A stretch of DNA of 64,000 nt from Acanthochromis polyacanthus. Taxonomy: Eukaryota; Chordata; Actinopteri; Pomacentridae. The stretch lies in contig NC_067116.1 in the NCBI RefSeq assembly GCF_021347895.1, positions 42,665,628-42,729,627 on the forward strand, written 5' to 3'. How positions within the stretch are numbered: position 1 is the first letter of the stretch; every line of letters starts with the position of its first letter. Below are positions 62,744 to 64,000 of the stretch, in pieces. Position numbers and translations under genes: made by a program. The notes beneath the pieces were generated by a model, which worked only from the letters and a program-made list of their open reading frames with translations, was not told where the DNA came from and ran no database searches.

Positions 62744-63035
62744 GGTGGTTGATCAAAATTTATGCCTTTTTAAAAATATAGAAAATTCAGAAGATTGATT
62801 TTATTTGATTTAAAAGATTTTTTCAACAGTTAGAATGTGTTAGCCTGCCTACATTTAAAAGCACAGACAAAATTTTCAGGGAAAAACGCTGTGATTTTAC
62901 GGCTCTTCACAGGGGATGTAGCTCAGTGGTAGAGCGCTTGCTTTGCATGTATGAGGTCCTGGGTTCAATCCCCAGCATCTCCATGGTTTATATTACATGT
63001 TGGTCTGCAGAAAGATTAAAAACACACAGAGGAAG
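62744..63035. repeat. tRNA-bearing duplicated unit, copy 2
   Basis: Colinear with 36,729-37,045 before, through and after the tRNA gene. See copy 1 for the shared landmarks. Confidence 0.8.
62912..62983 (+). tRNA. tRNA-Ala (anticodon TGC), copy 2
   Basis: The gene is 72 bp and differs from copy 1 by one base: the anticodon stem is CTTGC/GTATG, which puts a T-T mismatch at the second pair. The TGC anticodon, A and B boxes and other stems are intact. No T4 run is found within about 100 bp downstream. It may be a weaker or decaying gene. Confidence 0.85.
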
Positions 63036-63490
63036 ATGGTAAACACTCTGCATGTCAACGGTCTCAGGGCTGTGTAACGCCACACTCTGGTTTTAAAGAA
63101 ATTGATTTGGGATTATTAAATCTTATCTTATCTTATAGTATCGTATCATATCTTATTTACTGCTGAATTATATTGGTTTTCCTCTTTTTTTTGCACTGTA
63201 TAATGGATAATGTTGTTTTTACTGACATATCAACCCTTAATATTTAAAGTCTCCAATGTCTGGCAGCAAATACCAAATATTTACTCATCACAGGCTGTAA
63301 AACATGTCGAGTAAAACTGACCCACTTGTCTAGAATTAACGCAGCACCTCTTTGAATCGATAGGTTTTAGTTTAGATGTCGGTTTTGTCTAAAATTGTTA
63401 CTGTACAAATGCTGTTTGGTGCAATATCACTGGACAGAGATGGAAAGTTGATGGTCGGATTTGACTTTCGTGGGCTTGAAGTGCAAAAGG

Positions 63491-63491
<1 letters not shown>
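63036..63491. other. Intergenic, TATCTTATCT-rich stretch, nothing recognised
   Basis: A short TTATC-rich imperfect repeat lies at about 63,118-63,160. Otherwise this is unique AT-rich sequence. Confidence 0.5.

Positions 63492-63538
<47 letters not shown>
63492..63538. repeat. (GT)n microsatellite
   Basis: About 23 dinucleotide units. It forms the left border of the GAGGAC-containing element that follows. Confidence 0.95.
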
Positions 63539-63934
<396 letters not shown>

Positions 63935-64000
63935 AGGCGTGAGAAGGTCAGATCATGTGTGAGGCCTTTTCATGTCCGTCTGTTTATGAGAGCTGAGCTG

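Overview
This window is vertebrate genomic DNA, almost certainly from a teleost fish and probably a percomorph. The genes are split by GT-AG introns, and the introns and intergenic stretches are AT-rich and full of fish-type repeats: Tc1/mariner and hAT MITEs, Rex/L2-like LINE tails, a tRNA-derived SINE, and long TATC and GT microsatellites. There are no bacterial operons, CRISPR arrays or phage genes.

Five protein genes can be read exon by exon. (1) tpm4 (tropomyosin 4, + strand): seven coding exon positions from 14,203, ending in two alternative last exons, 9a (19,502-19,584) and 9d (20,135-20,217). Its first exon(s) are not in the window, so the first 14 kb is probably its 5' intron. (2) An 84-residue ribosomal protein eS27 gene (rps27 family, - strand, 21,772-24,333), convergent with tpm4. 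(3) rab8a (+, 27,327-31,421), complete, eight exons, 207 residues. (4) hsh2d (haematopoietic SH2-domain adaptor, +, 38,334-44,547), complete, five exons, 352 residues. (5) tax1bp3 (TIP-1, single-PDZ protein, +, 47,922-53,969), complete, four exons, 128 residues. Two tRNA-Ala(TGC) genes lie at 36,922 and 62,912 inside a duplicated unit.

The order tpm4 - rab8a - hsh2d matches human 19p13. The rps27 gene between tpm4 and rab8a is the main surprise. Human paralogous regions carry the same triad (TPM1-RPS27L-RAB8B and TPM3-RPS27-RAB13), but the human TPM4-RAB8A region has no RPS27. This copy therefore looks like a third ohnologue kept in fish and lost in mammals, and its protein is unusually diverged.

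Layout: 0-14 kb, repeats (three tandem ~270-bp units, two Tc1/mariner MITEs, a ~200-bp degenerate satellite, a composite MITE). 14-21.5 kb, tpm4. 21.8-24.3 kb, rps27. 24.5-27.2 kb, tandem repeats, a SINE, then a CRE and a foldback repeat just upstream of rab8a. 27.3-33.5 kb, rab8a; one intron holds a TIR element carrying a RecQ-like helicase fragment. 33.5-38.3 kb, intergenic with one tRNA gene. 38.3-44.8 kb, hsh2d; its last intron holds a transposon remnant with a ~46-copy 29-bp minisatellite grown from transposase-like sequence. 47.9-55.2 kb, tax1bp3. 55.2-64 kb, two antisense LINE fragments (one split by a hAT MITE with exact 8-bp target duplication), a possible first exon of an unseen gene near 61.9 kb, the second tRNA gene and GT arrays.

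The neighbouring genes share no obvious pathway; they are linked by ancestral synteny. No wholly new gene system is visible. The points most worth following up are the diverged rps27 ohnologue, the helicase-bearing TIR element, the transposon-born minisatellite, and a tandem duplication that copied part of tpm4 exon 7 into its own intron.
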